Assembly (NCBI RefSeq): GCF_030269325.1
Contig: NZ_BSTD01000004.1
Location: 794,925-858,924, forward strand
Length of the DNA stretch: 64,000 bases
Direction of reading: 5' to 3'
Source: Amycolatopsis sp. NBRC 101858
Lineage (GTDB): Bacteria; Actinomycetota; Actinomycetes; Mycobacteriales; Pseudonocardiaceae
Shown: positions 9,071-17,487 of the stretch, in pieces
How the letters are laid out: each line of letters begins with the position of its first letter
Position numbering within the stretch: position 1 is the first letter of the stretch
Translations under genes and position numbers: made by a program
Notes under the pieces: generated by a model
Told to the model about the DNA's origin: nothing
What the model saw: the letters and a program-made list of their open reading frames with translations, nothing else
The model's database searches: none

Positions 9071-10885
9071 GTGCGCGAACCGGACCGGCGGATCGGCGCG
9101 GACCAGGTGCGGGCGGCGGCCGCGGCCGCCGCCGTCCTGCTGTGGCGGTCCGGCCGGGCGCGGCTGGCCGGGCTCCTGGTCATGACGGCGGCCGCCGCCA
9201 CCGCACCGATCGCCACCGCCTGGCTGACCAAGCTCGTCCTCGACCGGCTCGTCACGCGCACCGGCGCGGTCGGCGGCCTCGCCCTGGCGCTGGTGCTCGC
9301 CGGGCTGGCCGTCGCCGCGCTGCCGGTGGTGGTCCACTACGTCCGTGCGCAGATCGGCCGCGCGGCGAGCACGGTCGCCACCGACCGGCTGTTCGACGCG
9401 CTGGGCCGTCAGGTCGGGCTGCGCACGTTCGAGGACCCCGCCTACCAGGACCGGTTGCGGCTGGCCCAGGAGAGCTGCGGCCGGGTGCCGGAGATCGTCG
9501 ACGGCGTCGGCGGCACGCTGAGCGGAACGCTGTCCCTGGCCGGGTTCCTCGGCTCGCTGCTCCTGCTGAGCCCGGCGATGACCGGGGTCGTGCTGGCCGC
9601 CGCGGTCCCCGCGTTGCTGGCCGAACTGCTGCTGGCGCGGCGCCGCGCCGCGGTGGAATGGCGCATCGAACGGTTCGCCCGGCGCGAGTTCTTCTACAGC
9701 CAGCTGCTCACCGGCGTCGCCGCCGCGACCGAGATCCGGCTGTTCGGCATCGGTGCGTTCCTGCGCGCCCGGATGATGGACGAGCGCCGCAGCGCCAACG
9801 ACGCCCAGCGCCGCATGGACGAACGGGAGCTGTGGACCATGGGCGGGCTGACCGCGCTGAGCGCGGCGGTCGCCGGAGCCGGGCTCTGGTGGGCGATCAC
9901 GTCGGCGCGGGACGGCTCGCTCAGCGCCGGCGACGTCTCGATGTTCGTGGCCGCCGTCGCCGGGGTGCAGGCCGCGCTCGGCACGCTCGCGTCGGCGATC
10001 GCCAACGGCCAGGCCCGGCTGCTGTCGTTCGCGCACTACGTCGCCGTGGTCCGCGCGGAACCCGACCTGCCGAGCGGATCCAACGGCACGGCACCCGCGT
10101 TGCGGCAGGGGCTCGAGCTGCGCGACGTGTGGTTCCGCTACAGCGACGACCACCCGTGGGTGCTGCGCGGGGTGGACCTCACCATCCCGCACGGTTCGGC
10201 AGTCGCCCTCGTCGGCCTCAACGGCGCGGGCAAGAGCACGCTCGTGAAGTTGTTGTGCCGCATGTACGACCCGACGCGCGGGCGCATCCTCTGGGACGGT
10301 GTGGACCTGCGCGACATCCCGCCCTCGTCGCTGCGCGAGCGGATCAGCGCCGTGTTCCAGGACCACATGAACTACGACATGACCGCGGCCGAGAACATCG
10401 GCCTCGGCGAACTTTCCGCGATGGACGACCGGGCCCGGGTGGTGGCGGCCGCGACCCGCGCGGGCGCGCACGACCGGATCGCCGCCCTGCCGCGCGGGTA
10501 CGACACGCCGTTGACCCGGATCTTCGAGATCGGCGAGGACACCTCGACCGGGGTGGTGCTCTCCGGCGGGCAGTGGCAGCGGCTGGCGCTGGCCCGCTCG
10601 CTCGTCCGGGAGGGACGGGACCTGATGATCCTCGACGAGCCGAGCTCCGGTCTCGACCCGGAGGCCGAGCACGAGGTGCACGCCCGCATCCGCGAGCACC
10701 GGCAGGGCCGCACGAGCCTGCTCATCTCGCACCGGCTGAGCGCGGTGCGCGACGCCGACCGCATCGCCGTGCTCGAGGACGGCCGGATCGGCGAGCTGGG
10801 CACGCACGACACCCTGCTCGCCGACGGCCGTGGTTACGCGCGCCTGTTCCGCCTGCAGGCCGACGGCTACCAGGCCGTGCCGTGA
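9071..10885 (+). CDS. ABC transporter, fused permease and ATPase, peptide-exporter type
   Basis: 604 residues from a GTG start. Residues 30-320 form six membrane helices; the ATPase domain follows with Walker A (GLNGAGKST, near 390), the signature LSGGQWQRLALA (near 497) and Walker B with MILDEPSSGLDP (near 518). There is no N-terminal C39 peptidase domain, so leader removal must be done by another protease, here the overlapping S26 gene. It is a clear paralogue of the transporter at 1-1300. It probably exports the cysteine-rich peptide encoded four genes earlier in the same operon. Confidence 0.92.
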   Translation: MREPDRRIGADQVRAAAAAAAVLLWRSGRARLAGLLVMTAAAATAPIATAWLTKLVLDRLVTRTGAVGGLALALVLAGLAVAALPVVVHYVRAQIGRAASTVATDRLFDALGRQVGLRTFEDPAYQDRLRLAQESCGRVPEIVDGVGGTLSGTLSLAGFLGSLLLLSPAMTGVVLAAAVPALLAELLLARRRAAVEWRIERFARREFFYSQLLTGVAAATEIRLFGIGAFLRARMMDERRSANDAQRRMDERELWTMGGLTALSAAVAGAGLWWAITSARDGSLSAGDVSMFVAAVAGVQAALGTLASAIANGQARLLSFAHYVAVVRAEPDLPSGSNGTAPALRQGLELRDVWFRYSDDHPWVLRGVDLTIPHGSAVALVGLNGAGKSTLVKLLCRMYDPTRGRILWDGVDLRDIPPSSLRERISAVFQDHMNYDMTAAENIGLGELSAMDDRARVVAAATRAGAHDRIAALPRGYDTPLTRIFEIGEDTSTGVVLSGGQWQRLALARSLVREGRDLMILDEPSSGLDPEAEHEVHARIREHRQGRTSLLISHRLSAVRDADRIAVLEDGRIGELGTHDTLLADGRGYARLFRLQADGYQAVP

Positions 10886-11310
10886 GAGTCCTGGTCCTCG
10901 CCGGTCTGCTGGCCGCCTTCGCCGCCCGCCGCCTGCTGATCCTGACCACAGTGGACGGTTCGAGCATGGCACCGGCCCTGCGGTCCGGCGACCGGGTCCT
11001 GGTGCGCCGGACCCGCCGCCCACGGCGCGGTCGGGTGGCCCTGCTGCGCTACCCGCCGTTGCCGAGCGGAGCGCCGGCGGGGGAGCAGCTGCTGCTCAAA
11101 CGCGTCGTGGCGGTGGCAGGCGACCGCCTGCCGTCCGAGTGGGCCGACCCGGACGTGCACGGTCTCGGCGGCACCGTGGTGCCCGCCGGCTGCGCCGTCG
11201 TCCTGGGCGACAACCGGCCCTCCAGCTGGGACTCCCGGCACTACGGGTTCGTGCCGCGGGAGCGGGTGGTCGGCGTGGTGGTGCGGGGTGCTCGCGGCCC
11301 TGTGGTGTGA
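10882..11310 (+). CDS. Small S26-family signal peptidase
   Basis: 142 residues. The GTG start lies inside the stop codon of the ABC transporter (GTGA overlap). A short hydrophobic anchor is followed by the catalytic Ser in GSSMAPAL (near residue 31) and the catalytic Lys in LLKRVVAVAGD (near 74). The box GDN with WDSRHYG is near residue 115. It is a paralogue of the peptidase at 1300-1707. Ala-Ser-Ala at the end of the precursor leader is a plausible cleavage site. It is the last gene of the putative peptide operon. Confidence 0.9.
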   Translation: MRVLVLAGLLAAFAARRLLILTTVDGSSMAPALRSGDRVLVRRTRRPRRGRVALLRYPPLPSGAPAGEQLLLKRVVAVAGDRLPSEWADPDVHGLGGTVVPAGCAVVLGDNRPSSWDSRHYGFVPRERVVGVVVRGARGPVV

Positions 11311-11407
11311 ACGGCCCACAGTGCGGTGCCCGGAACCGCATTACCGTGCCGGACAGTGAATCGCCGACCGGCCGCGGCACCTTCCCCGCTCGAAAGGTGT
11401 TCCTGTC

Positions 11408-12160
11408 ATGCGTATTCGTCTTGTCCTGCCCATGCTCGCCGTGCTGGCCGGGATCGGCTCGGCGGTGGCCGCTCCGGTGGCCGCCGATCCGGGGCCGGTG
11501 ACGGCCGAGGCCGCCGCCGACGCCTGCTACTCCTGGGGACGCACGCTGTCCCAAGGGACATCCGGTGACGACGTCCGGCAGCTGCAGATCCGGGTCGCCG
11601 GCTATCCGGGGTACGGCGGTGTCCTGGCCATCGACGGCCGGTTCGGCGCCGGGACCAAGGCCGCGGTCACCCGGTTCCAGCAGGCCTACGGGCTCGGCGC
11701 GGACGGCATCGCCGGACCCGCGACGTTCGCGAAGATCCACCAGCTGCAGGACGACGACTGCACACCGGTCAACTTCACCTACGCCGAGCTGAACAGGTGC
11801 AACTCGGACTGGTCGGGCGGCAATGTGCCCGCCGCGACTGCGAAGGCCAACGCGCTGGTGTCGATGTGGAAGCTGCAGGCGCTGCGGCACGCGATGGGTG
11901 ACCGCCCGATCGTGGTCAACGGCGGTTTCCGCAGCGTCGCCTGCAACAACGCGGTCGGCGGGGCGGCCGCCAGCCGCCACCTCTACGGAGACGCGGTCGA
12001 CCTCGGCGCGGGCGCGCAGGGGTTCTGCGGACTGGCGCTGCAGGCCCGCAACCACGGCTTCAGCGAGATCCTCGGGCCGGGCTACCCGGGGCACAGCGAC
12101 CACACCCACGTGGCACACCGATCGAGCCAGTTCTGGTCGGCGTCCTCCTGCGGGATCTGA
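11408..12160 (+). CDS. Secreted M15-family D-Ala-D-Ala carboxypeptidase with peptidoglycan-binding domain
   Basis: 250 residues. A signal peptide (MRIRLVLPMLAVLAG, Ala-rich cleavage region near 26) is followed by a PG_binding_1 domain (about 45-110, with AIDGRFGAGTKAAV). The M15A peptidase domain comes next: the zinc motif SRHLYGDAVD (about 194-203) and a distal HSDHTHVAH that supplies the last His. It should trim cell-wall stem peptides or cross-links outside the cell. ATG is preceded by GAAAGG. It follows the peptide-export operon after 97 bases and is probably a separate unit. Confidence 0.9.
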   Translation: MRIRLVLPMLAVLAGIGSAVAAPVAADPGPVTAEAAADACYSWGRTLSQGTSGDDVRQLQIRVAGYPGYGGVLAIDGRFGAGTKAAVTRFQQAYGLGADGIAGPATFAKIHQLQDDDCTPVNFTYAELNRCNSDWSGGNVPAATAKANALVSMWKLQALRHAMGDRPIVVNGGFRSVACNNAVGGAAASRHLYGDAVDLGAGAQGFCGLALQARNHGFSEILGPGYPGHSDHTHVAHRSSQFWSASSCGI

Positions 12161-12176
12161 CCGCATTTCTGGTCAG
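12157..12176. terminator. Hairpin between convergent genes
   Basis: CTGACC and GGTCAG pair around an 8-base loop, spanning the two stop codons of the convergent genes. The stem is short and lacks a T-run, so a bidirectional terminator role is only possible. Confidence 0.4.
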
Positions 12177-12541
12177 CAGTGCAAATCCTGGCTCCGGTCC
12201 GCCAGGTACGCCTCCGGGATGAACCCCGCGTAGCGCTTGCTTTCGGTGCGCACGTAGACGAGGTCCCAGTACTGGTTGCCTTCGACCGGACCGCTCGACA
12301 CGTAGCAGAAGTCGAGCAGCACGTCGCCGGGAACGACGTTCTCGCCGCGGTTGCAGTTGGTCGCCGGGCACTGCCAGATCCAGGTCGGTGTCCTGGTCAC
12401 GTTGTTGGCCAACCACTCGGTCGCCGCCGCCGGCGCGGCGATCGGGTCCTTCGCCGGCTGTCCGGCGCTCGCCGGTACGCCGGCCGCCATGCCGCCCAGC
12501 ACGATGACGCCTGCCGCACCGAGCAAGATCTTCCGCTGCAT
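12173..12541 (-). CDS. Small secreted SH3-like protein
   Basis: 122 residues from an ATG with a perfect AGGAGG. Residues 1-27 are a signal peptide ending Ala-Ser-Ala. The mature part has four cysteines, two as CPATNC, and the pattern GENVVPGDVLLDFCY then WDLVYVRT and AGFIPEAYL, which resembles small bacterial SH3-like domains of cell-envelope proteins. No catalytic residues are visible. It is convergent with the M15 peptidase; a wall-binding role would fit both but is inferred. Confidence 0.75.
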   Translation of the reverse strand: MQRKILLGAAGVIVLGGMAAGVPASAGQPAKDPIAAPAAATEWLANNVTRTPTWIWQCPATNCNRGENVVPGDVLLDFCYVSSGPVEGNQYWDLVYVRTESKRYAGFIPEAYLADRSQDLHC

Positions 12542-12664
12542 CGCAGTCCTCCTGGTTCGCGTTCGCCGGGCCCGTCCGTTCCGGGCCGCCGTGGGGCCAG
12601 CCTGGACGGCCGTTCGTGTGAACGGTCCGCGAATCGGCACAATCCGCTGCTCAGGGGCGGTACG

Positions 12665-12670
12665 TATAGT
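12665..12670 (+). promoter_or_regulatory. Candidate -10 element of the AfsR-type gene
   Basis: TATAGT stands out in GC-rich sequence 25 bases before the GTG start. No convincing -35 hexamer was seen. Confidence 0.35.
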
Positions 12671-12695
12671 CCGGGCGAGGGGGAGGGGGCGGCCG

Positions 12696-15473
12696 GTGGA
12701 GTTCCGTCTGCTGGGAGCCGTGGTCGCCGTCGTGGACGGCACCGTGGTCGAACTGGGGCCGGTCCGGCAGCAGTGCGTGCTGGCCGCGCTGGCGGTCGAC
12801 GCCCCGGGGGTGGTGTCCGTGGACCGGCTCGTCGACCGGGTCTGGGGCGACGATCCGCCGCTGCGAGCCCGCAAGACGTTGCTGAACTACCTCACCCGGT
12901 TGCGGCACGCCTTGGCCCCGGCGGACGCGGTCATCCGGCGGCACCCGGGCGGCTACTCCCTGCGGCTGGACCCGGCGGAGATCGACGTGCACCGGTTCCG
13001 CCGCCTCTGCGCACGGGCTCGCCAAGGCGGCTCGCGCCACGCCGCGGCGTTGCTGGAAGAAGCGCTGGGCCTGTGGCACGGCGACGCGGTGGCCGGCCTG
13101 ACCGGAGACTGGGTCACCGCCGAACGCGAACGGCTGCACCGGGAACGCCTGGACGCCGAGCACGATCTGACCGAGGCGCTGCTGGCGCTGGGGCACGGGG
13201 AGGACCTCGTCACCGGCCTCGCCGCCCGCACCGCCGAACACCCGTGGGACGAGCGCGCCGCCGCGCACTACCTGCTCGCCCTGCACCGCGCGGGCCGGAC
13301 GGCCGACGCGCTGGCGTACTACCGGCGGCTGCGGGAACGGCTGGTCGCCGAACTCGGCACCGAGCCCGGCGCCGCGCTGCGGGACGTGCACCGGCGGATC
13401 CTGGCCGCCGATCCCGCGCTCGACGCGCGTTCCGCGGCCGCGCCGGTCGTGCGGCCCCGCCAGCTGCCCGCGGCACCCGCTTCGTTCGTCGGGCGTGACG
13501 CCGAACTCGGGTTCCTCGATGCCGCCCTGGACAACGCGAAGCGAGGGCGGGTGGTCGTGCTGGCCATCGCCGGTGCCGGCGGGATCGGCAAGACGTGGCT
13601 GGCGCTGCACTGGATCCGGCGCCGGCTGGACCGGTTCGCGGACGGGCAGCTGTTCGTGGACCTGCGCGGGTTCAGCCCCGCGGGGCAGCCGATGGACCCG
13701 GCGGAGGCCATGCGCGGGTTCCTCGGCGCCCTCGGCGTCGAACCGGCCCGGATCCCCGCCGCCACCCAGGCCCAGGCGGCGTTGTTCCGCAGCCTGGTGG
13801 CGGGCAAGCGGATGCTGCTGGTGCTGGACAACGCCGTCGACACCGCGCAGGTCGTGCCCCTGCTGCCGGGCAGCGGGTCCTGCACGGTGGTGGTCACCAG
13901 CCGCACGCAGCTGCCCGGCCTGATCACCGGACACGGTGCCCAGCACCTGCCCCTGGATGTCCTGTCCGGCGACGAGGCCACCGCGCTGCTCGCCGACCGG
14001 CTCGGCCACGCGCGCACCCGCGCCGAGCAAGCCGCGGTGGACCGGCTGGCCGGGTTCTGCGGCGGCTTCCCGCTGGCGCTGGGCATCGTCGCGGGCCGGG
14101 CCGCCACCCGGCCGCACGCGTCGCTCGCCGGCCTCGTCTCCGAACTGCGGGAGTCCGGCCTGCGCGCACTCGAAGGCGTCGAGCCCACCAGCGGCCTGCC
14201 CGCCGTGCTGTCGTGGTCGTTGCACGCGCTCACCGAGGACCAGGCCACCGCGTTCACCCTCCTCGGCATCGCGCCGGGGCCCGACATCGGCTTGCCCGCC
14301 GCCGCGGCGCTCGTCGGCCGCCCGCCCGAGGCGTGCCGGACGACGCTGCGCGTCCTGGAGCAGTCTTCGCTGATCTCCCAGGACGCCCGCGGCCGCTACC
14401 GGATGCACGACCTCACCCGCCGGTACGCGACCGACATCGCCCGCGAACTGCCCGAAGGCGCGCGGCGGGAAGCTTTGCGCCGGGTGCTCGACTTCTACTG
14501 CCACACCGCCTTCATCGCCGACCGCCGGCTGGCGCCCCACCGCCATCCGATCGAGCTCGAGCCCGCGGCCGCCGGCGTCGACCCCGGCCGGCCGCACGAC
14601 GACGCGGCCGCCATGGCGTGGTTCGAGGATGAGTACGCCACGCTGCTCGCCGCCCAGCACACCGCCGTCGCGCAGGAGAGGCAGACGACGGCCTGGCAAT
14701 TGGCCTGGGCCCTGACGACCTTCCAGCACCGGGCCGGGCGCCGCGAAGACCACCTCGCCGTGTGGCAGCTCGCCGCCGAGCCCATCGCGTCCCGGCCCGG
14801 CGGTGCCACCGGCAGCCTCGTGCAGCGGCTCCTCGGCGGCGCCTACGCCGAGCTCGGTCGCTTCGAGGAGGCCATCCGGCACCTCGAGAGAGCGCTCGCC
14901 CTCGCCGCCGAACACCACGACGACATCGCGCACGCCTACGCCCACCGGGTGCTCGCCTGGACGTGGGCCCGGCAGGGGGACGACAAGCTCGCCTCGACGC
15001 ACGCCGCCGACGCGCTCGACCTGTTCCGCGGCCTCGGCCGGCCGGTGTGGGAGGCCGAGGCGCTCAACGCCCTGGGGTGGTACACCGCCCGCCTCGGCGA
15101 CCACGACACGGCCCTGACGCTGTGCCTGGCCGGCCTGGACCTGTTCCGCGGCAACCACGACCCGTCCGGCGAGGCGGCGACCCTCGACAGCCTCGGCTAC
15201 ATCCACGACCACCTCGGCCACCACCGCGAAGCCGTCGAGTACTACGAGCAGGCCGTGCGGGTGCTGCGCGAGCTCGGCTACACCTACGAGATCGCCAACA
15301 CCCTCGACAACATCGGCCACCCGTACGCGGCCCTCGGCGACGTCGAGCGGGCCCGCGCGGCCTGGAGCGAGGCCCACGAGCTTTACCGGCGCCAGGATCG
15401 ACCGGACGAAGCCGAGCAAGTGCGGCACCGGCTGGACGTGCTCGGAAATCCGGGAGAGTCACCACCGCGCTGA
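12696..15473 (+). CDS. AfsR/SARP-family transcriptional regulator with NB-ARC and TPR domains
   Basis: 925 residues from a GTG after a G-rich ribosome-binding site. The winged helix (EFRLLGAVVAVVDG, VDRLVDRVWGDDPPL) spans residues 1-95, the BTAD domain about 100-240, NB-ARC with P-loop GAGGIGKTWLALH near 290 and VLDNAVD near 375, and TPR repeats from about 680 to the end. This is the full AfsR plan. It has the same domain order as the regulator at 1680-4544. No biosynthetic cluster lies directly next to it; the nearest candidate target is the peptide operon ending at 11310. Confidence 0.9.
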   Translation: MEFRLLGAVVAVVDGTVVELGPVRQQCVLAALAVDAPGVVSVDRLVDRVWGDDPPLRARKTLLNYLTRLRHALAPADAVIRRHPGGYSLRLDPAEIDVHRFRRLCARARQGGSRHAAALLEEALGLWHGDAVAGLTGDWVTAERERLHRERLDAEHDLTEALLALGHGEDLVTGLAARTAEHPWDERAAAHYLLALHRAGRTADALAYYRRLRERLVAELGTEPGAALRDVHRRILAADPALDARSAAAPVVRPRQLPAAPASFVGRDAELGFLDAALDNAKRGRVVVLAIAGAGGIGKTWLALHWIRRRLDRFADGQLFVDLRGFSPAGQPMDPAEAMRGFLGALGVEPARIPAATQAQAALFRSLVAGKRMLLVLDNAVDTAQVVPLLPGSGSCTVVVTSRTQLPGLITGHGAQHLPLDVLSGDEATALLADRLGHARTRAEQAAVDRLAGFCGGFPLALGIVAGRAATRPHASLAGLVSELRESGLRALEGVEPTSGLPAVLSWSLHALTEDQATAFTLLGIAPGPDIGLPAAAALVGRPPEACRTTLRVLEQSSLISQDARGRYRMHDLTRRYATDIARELPEGARREALRRVLDFYCHTAFIADRRLAPHRHPIELEPAAAGVDPGRPHDDAAAMAWFEDEYATLLAAQHTAVAQERQTTAWQLAWALTTFQHRAGRREDHLAVWQLAAEPIASRPGGATGSLVQRLLGGAYAELGRFEEAIRHLERALALAAEHHDDIAHAYAHRVLAWTWARQGDDKLASTHAADALDLFRGLGRPVWEAEALNALGWYTARLGDHDTALTLCLAGLDLFRGNHDPSGEAATLDSLGYIHDHLGHHREAVEYYEQAVRVLRELGYTYEIANTLDNIGHPYAALGDVERARAAWSEAHELYRRQDRPDEAEQVRHRLDVLGNPGESPPR

Positions 15474-15511
15474 CCCGGGGGCGCGCCGCCGAACGCCGCG
15501 GCCGCCGGGAT

Positions 15512-15536
15512 CCTCGCGGCGCCGGCCGCCGCCGCG
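15512..15536. terminator. Hairpin terminator between convergent genes
   Basis: A perfect 10-bp stem, CCTCGCGGCG with CGCCGCGAGG, around the loop CCGGC. It lies between the AfsR-type gene stop and the convergent small membrane protein gene, and would serve both directions. Confidence 0.6.
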
Positions 15537-15576
15537 AGGCACGGTCCGCCGCCGATCCGCCGCCGGCCGGCCGCGG

Positions 15577-15798
15577 CTACTTCCGGCGTCCGAGCGCCTT
15601 CGCCCGGTCGTGCGCCCAGCCGGCGAGCACGACGCCCAGTGCCGTGACCACCAGGTAGCCGACCAGGGTCCCGGTGAACCCCGCCCCCAGCCACGCCAGC
15701 AGCCCGGTGTTCGCGTGGTCGACCAGCAGCCGGATCGCGCCCTGGGCGCCCAGGACCGTCAGGACCGCCCCCAGGATCTGCAGCACGTCGAACTTCAC
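15577..15798 (-). CDS. Small two-helix membrane protein
   Basis: 73 residues from a GTG preceded by AAGGGGG. Two hydrophobic segments (about 5-25 and 38-60) flank a short polar loop, and the tail is basic (DRAKALGRRK). No family recognised. It is transcribed away from the LigD-like polymerase gene, and an 18-bp palindrome lies between them, so the two may share a repressor. Confidence 0.65.
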   Translation of the reverse strand: MKFDVLQILGAVLTVLGAQGAIRLLVDHANTGLLAWLGAGFTGTLVGYLVVTALGVVLAGWAHDRAKALGRRK

Positions 15799-15815
15799 GA
15801 TGTCCCCCTTCGTTG

Positions 15816-15833
15816 ATGATACGGCCGTATCAT
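15816..15833. promoter_or_regulatory. Perfect 18-bp palindromic operator
   Basis: ATGATACGGCCGTATCAT is identical to its reverse complement. It lies 17 bases before the minus-strand GTG and 24 bases before the plus-strand GTG. It overlaps a TATGAT-like -10 box of the minus gene (15829-15834) and the -35 region of a TAGCGT-like -10 box of the plus gene (15846-15851). This is what a homodimeric repressor site (TetR-like or similar) looks like; no such regulator gene is adjacent. Confidence 0.75.
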
Positions 15834-15857
15834 AACCATGGGTGATAGCGTTGCGGC

Positions 15858-16778
15858 GTGGCGGGGAGCCGGATCACGGTGCAGGTGGGCGAGCGGCAGC
15901 TGACGCTCTCGAACCTCGAAAAGGTGCTCTACCCGCGCCACGGCTTCACCAAGGGCGAGGTGCTCGACTACTACACGCGCATCGCGCCGCTGCTGCTGCC
16001 GCACATCCGCGACCGGGCGATGACGTTCGTGCGCTTCCCCGACGGCGTCGCCGGTGGCTCCTTCTTCGAGAAGGACGTCTCGCGGCACGCCCCCGACTGG
16101 GTCCGCACCGCCCGGCTCACCGTCGGCGGCCGCGGCAAGGATCCCGAGATCATCGCCTACCCGCTGATCAACGACCTGCCCGAGCTCGTCTGGGCGGCCA
16201 ACCTCGCCGCGCTCGAGCTGCACGTCCATCAGTGGACGGTCGACGACGGCGACGAGCGCAGCACGCCGGACCGGCTCGTGTTCGACCTCGACCCCGGACC
16301 GGGCGCGACGGTCGTGGACTGCTGCCGCGTCGCCGAGCGCCTGCACGACGTGCTCACCGCCGACGGGCTCACCCCGGTCGCGAAGACCAGCGGCTCCAAG
16401 GGCATGCAGCTCTACGCGGGCGTCGTGACGACGGACGGCGGCGAGACGTCGCAGTACGCGAAGGCGCTCGCCGAGCGGCTCGCCGCCGAGACGCCGGACC
16501 TCGTCGTCGCGCGGATGACGAAGACGCTGCGGCCGGGCAAGGTCTTCATCGACTGGAGCCAGAACAACCCGTTCAAGACGACGGTCGCGCCGTACTCGCT
16601 GCGCGGGCGCGACGAGCCGACCGTGTCCACTCCGGTCACGTGGGACGAGGTGCGGGCCTGCCGGCATGTTTCGCACCTGCGGTTCACGGCCGACGAGGTC
16701 CTCGACCGCGTCGGGGACCTCGGTGACCTCTTCGCCGAACTGGACCGGACGCGCGTCCCGATTCCTGCGTTCGGCTGA
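15858..16778 (+). CDS. LigD-type polymerase/primase domain protein
   Basis: 306 residues, the stand-alone polymerase module of the NHEJ ligase LigD (archaeo-eukaryotic primase fold). The start LTLSNLEKVLYPRHGFTKG is typical. The metal-binding Asp residues are in VFDLDPGPG (near 142), the nucleotide-binding SGSKGMQLY is near 178, and VFIDWSQNN is near 230. It adds nucleotides or ribonucleotides at DNA ends during break repair. The ligase module is a separate gene at 17940-18932; no Ku gene is seen in the window. GTG at 15858 lies six bases from a TAGCGT box, so the mRNA may be leaderless. Confidence 0.9.
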   Translation: MAGSRITVQVGERQLTLSNLEKVLYPRHGFTKGEVLDYYTRIAPLLLPHIRDRAMTFVRFPDGVAGGSFFEKDVSRHAPDWVRTARLTVGGRGKDPEIIAYPLINDLPELVWAANLAALELHVHQWTVDDGDERSTPDRLVFDLDPGPGATVVDCCRVAERLHDVLTADGLTPVAKTSGSKGMQLYAGVVTTDGGETSQYAKALAERLAAETPDLVVARMTKTLRPGKVFIDWSQNNPFKTTVAPYSLRGRDEPTVSTPVTWDEVRACRHVSHLRFTADEVLDRVGDLGDLFAELDRTRVPIPAFG

Positions 16779-16782
16779 ATTT

Positions 16783-16799
16783 CGGAATTCGCAATTCCG
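16783..16799 (+). terminator. Short hairpin after the LigD-like polymerase gene
   Basis: CGGAATT and AATTCCG pair around CGC, starting four bases after the stop codon. There is no T-run. The rest of the 248-base gap to the STAS gene holds a GGGTAC box (16979-16984) that resembles the -10 of SigB-type promoters, but no fitting -35 was found. Confidence 0.45.
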
Positions 16800-17026
16800 C
16801 GGGGAAACCGGACCGGTTCCGGAGGTGCCGGATGCCACTGTGGACGCAATTGCGCGACGACGGGTCCGACCAGGCGATTTCGATCGTCCCTTGTGGACCG
16901 CTGCACGTGCAGACGGCCGTGTCGGTGCACGGCACCGGCGGTCGGGACGATTCCGTTGTGCACCAAGCTGGACGAACTGGGTACGGTCTACGCGTAAACC
17001 ACCATCTTGAGCCGTCGGAGCCGGTC

Positions 17027-17431
17027 ATGAAGATCCAGAAACCGCCGCGGCTTTCGCGGGCCTTCGGCCGTTCTTCGCCGGGCGCGTTGTGCGAGCCGTT
17101 CTCGGTCACGACGTCGTTCCCCGGTGCTCGGAGCACACTTCTCACGGTGGTGGGCGACATTGATCTCGCGACTGTCGCCATTCTTGTCGAATGCGCGGAA
17201 ACCGCGCTGAACGCCGGCGGCCCGCTCGTCGTCGACCTCGGCGGGGTGACGTTCTGCTCCGGCGTCGGCCTCCGCGCGCTGCGGCACGTGCAGGGGTGTG
17301 CCGACGAACGGGCCGTCCCGCTGGCCTGGGTGGTGCGCACGCCGTCGCTGTGGCGGCAGCTGCGGGGGACCGGCGTCGCCGGCTTCTCCTGCTACCGGGA
17401 TCGGGCCGACGCGCTGGCGGCGGTCGGCTGA
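17027..17431 (+). CDS. STAS-domain protein (anti-sigma factor antagonist type)
   Basis: 134 residues. After about 35 unconserved residues comes a STAS domain: LTVVGDIDLATVAILVECAE, then LVVDLGGVTFCSGVGLRAL with the phosphorylatable-serine region, here CSGVG. Such proteins bind anti-sigma factor kinases and free a stress sigma factor. I chose ATG 17027, which has GTCGGAG before it, rather than an ATG about 195 bases upstream whose extra residues do not look coding. No partner kinase or sigma factor is adjacent. Confidence 0.8.
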   Translation: MKIQKPPRLSRAFGRSSPGALCEPFSVTTSFPGARSTLLTVVGDIDLATVAILVECAETALNAGGPLVVDLGGVTFCSGVGLRALRHVQGCADERAVPLAWVVRTPSLWRQLRGTGVAGFSCYRDRADALAAVG

Positions 17432-17487
17432 TCCGCTCGACCGGCCGCGCAGGGTGCGCGGCCGGGCTCGGCGACGAAAGGAAACGG

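Noticed and set aside
16979..16984. SigB-type promoter for the STAS gene (GGGTAC)
   Set aside because: No fitting -35 motif at the right distance, so only the -10-like word is noted.
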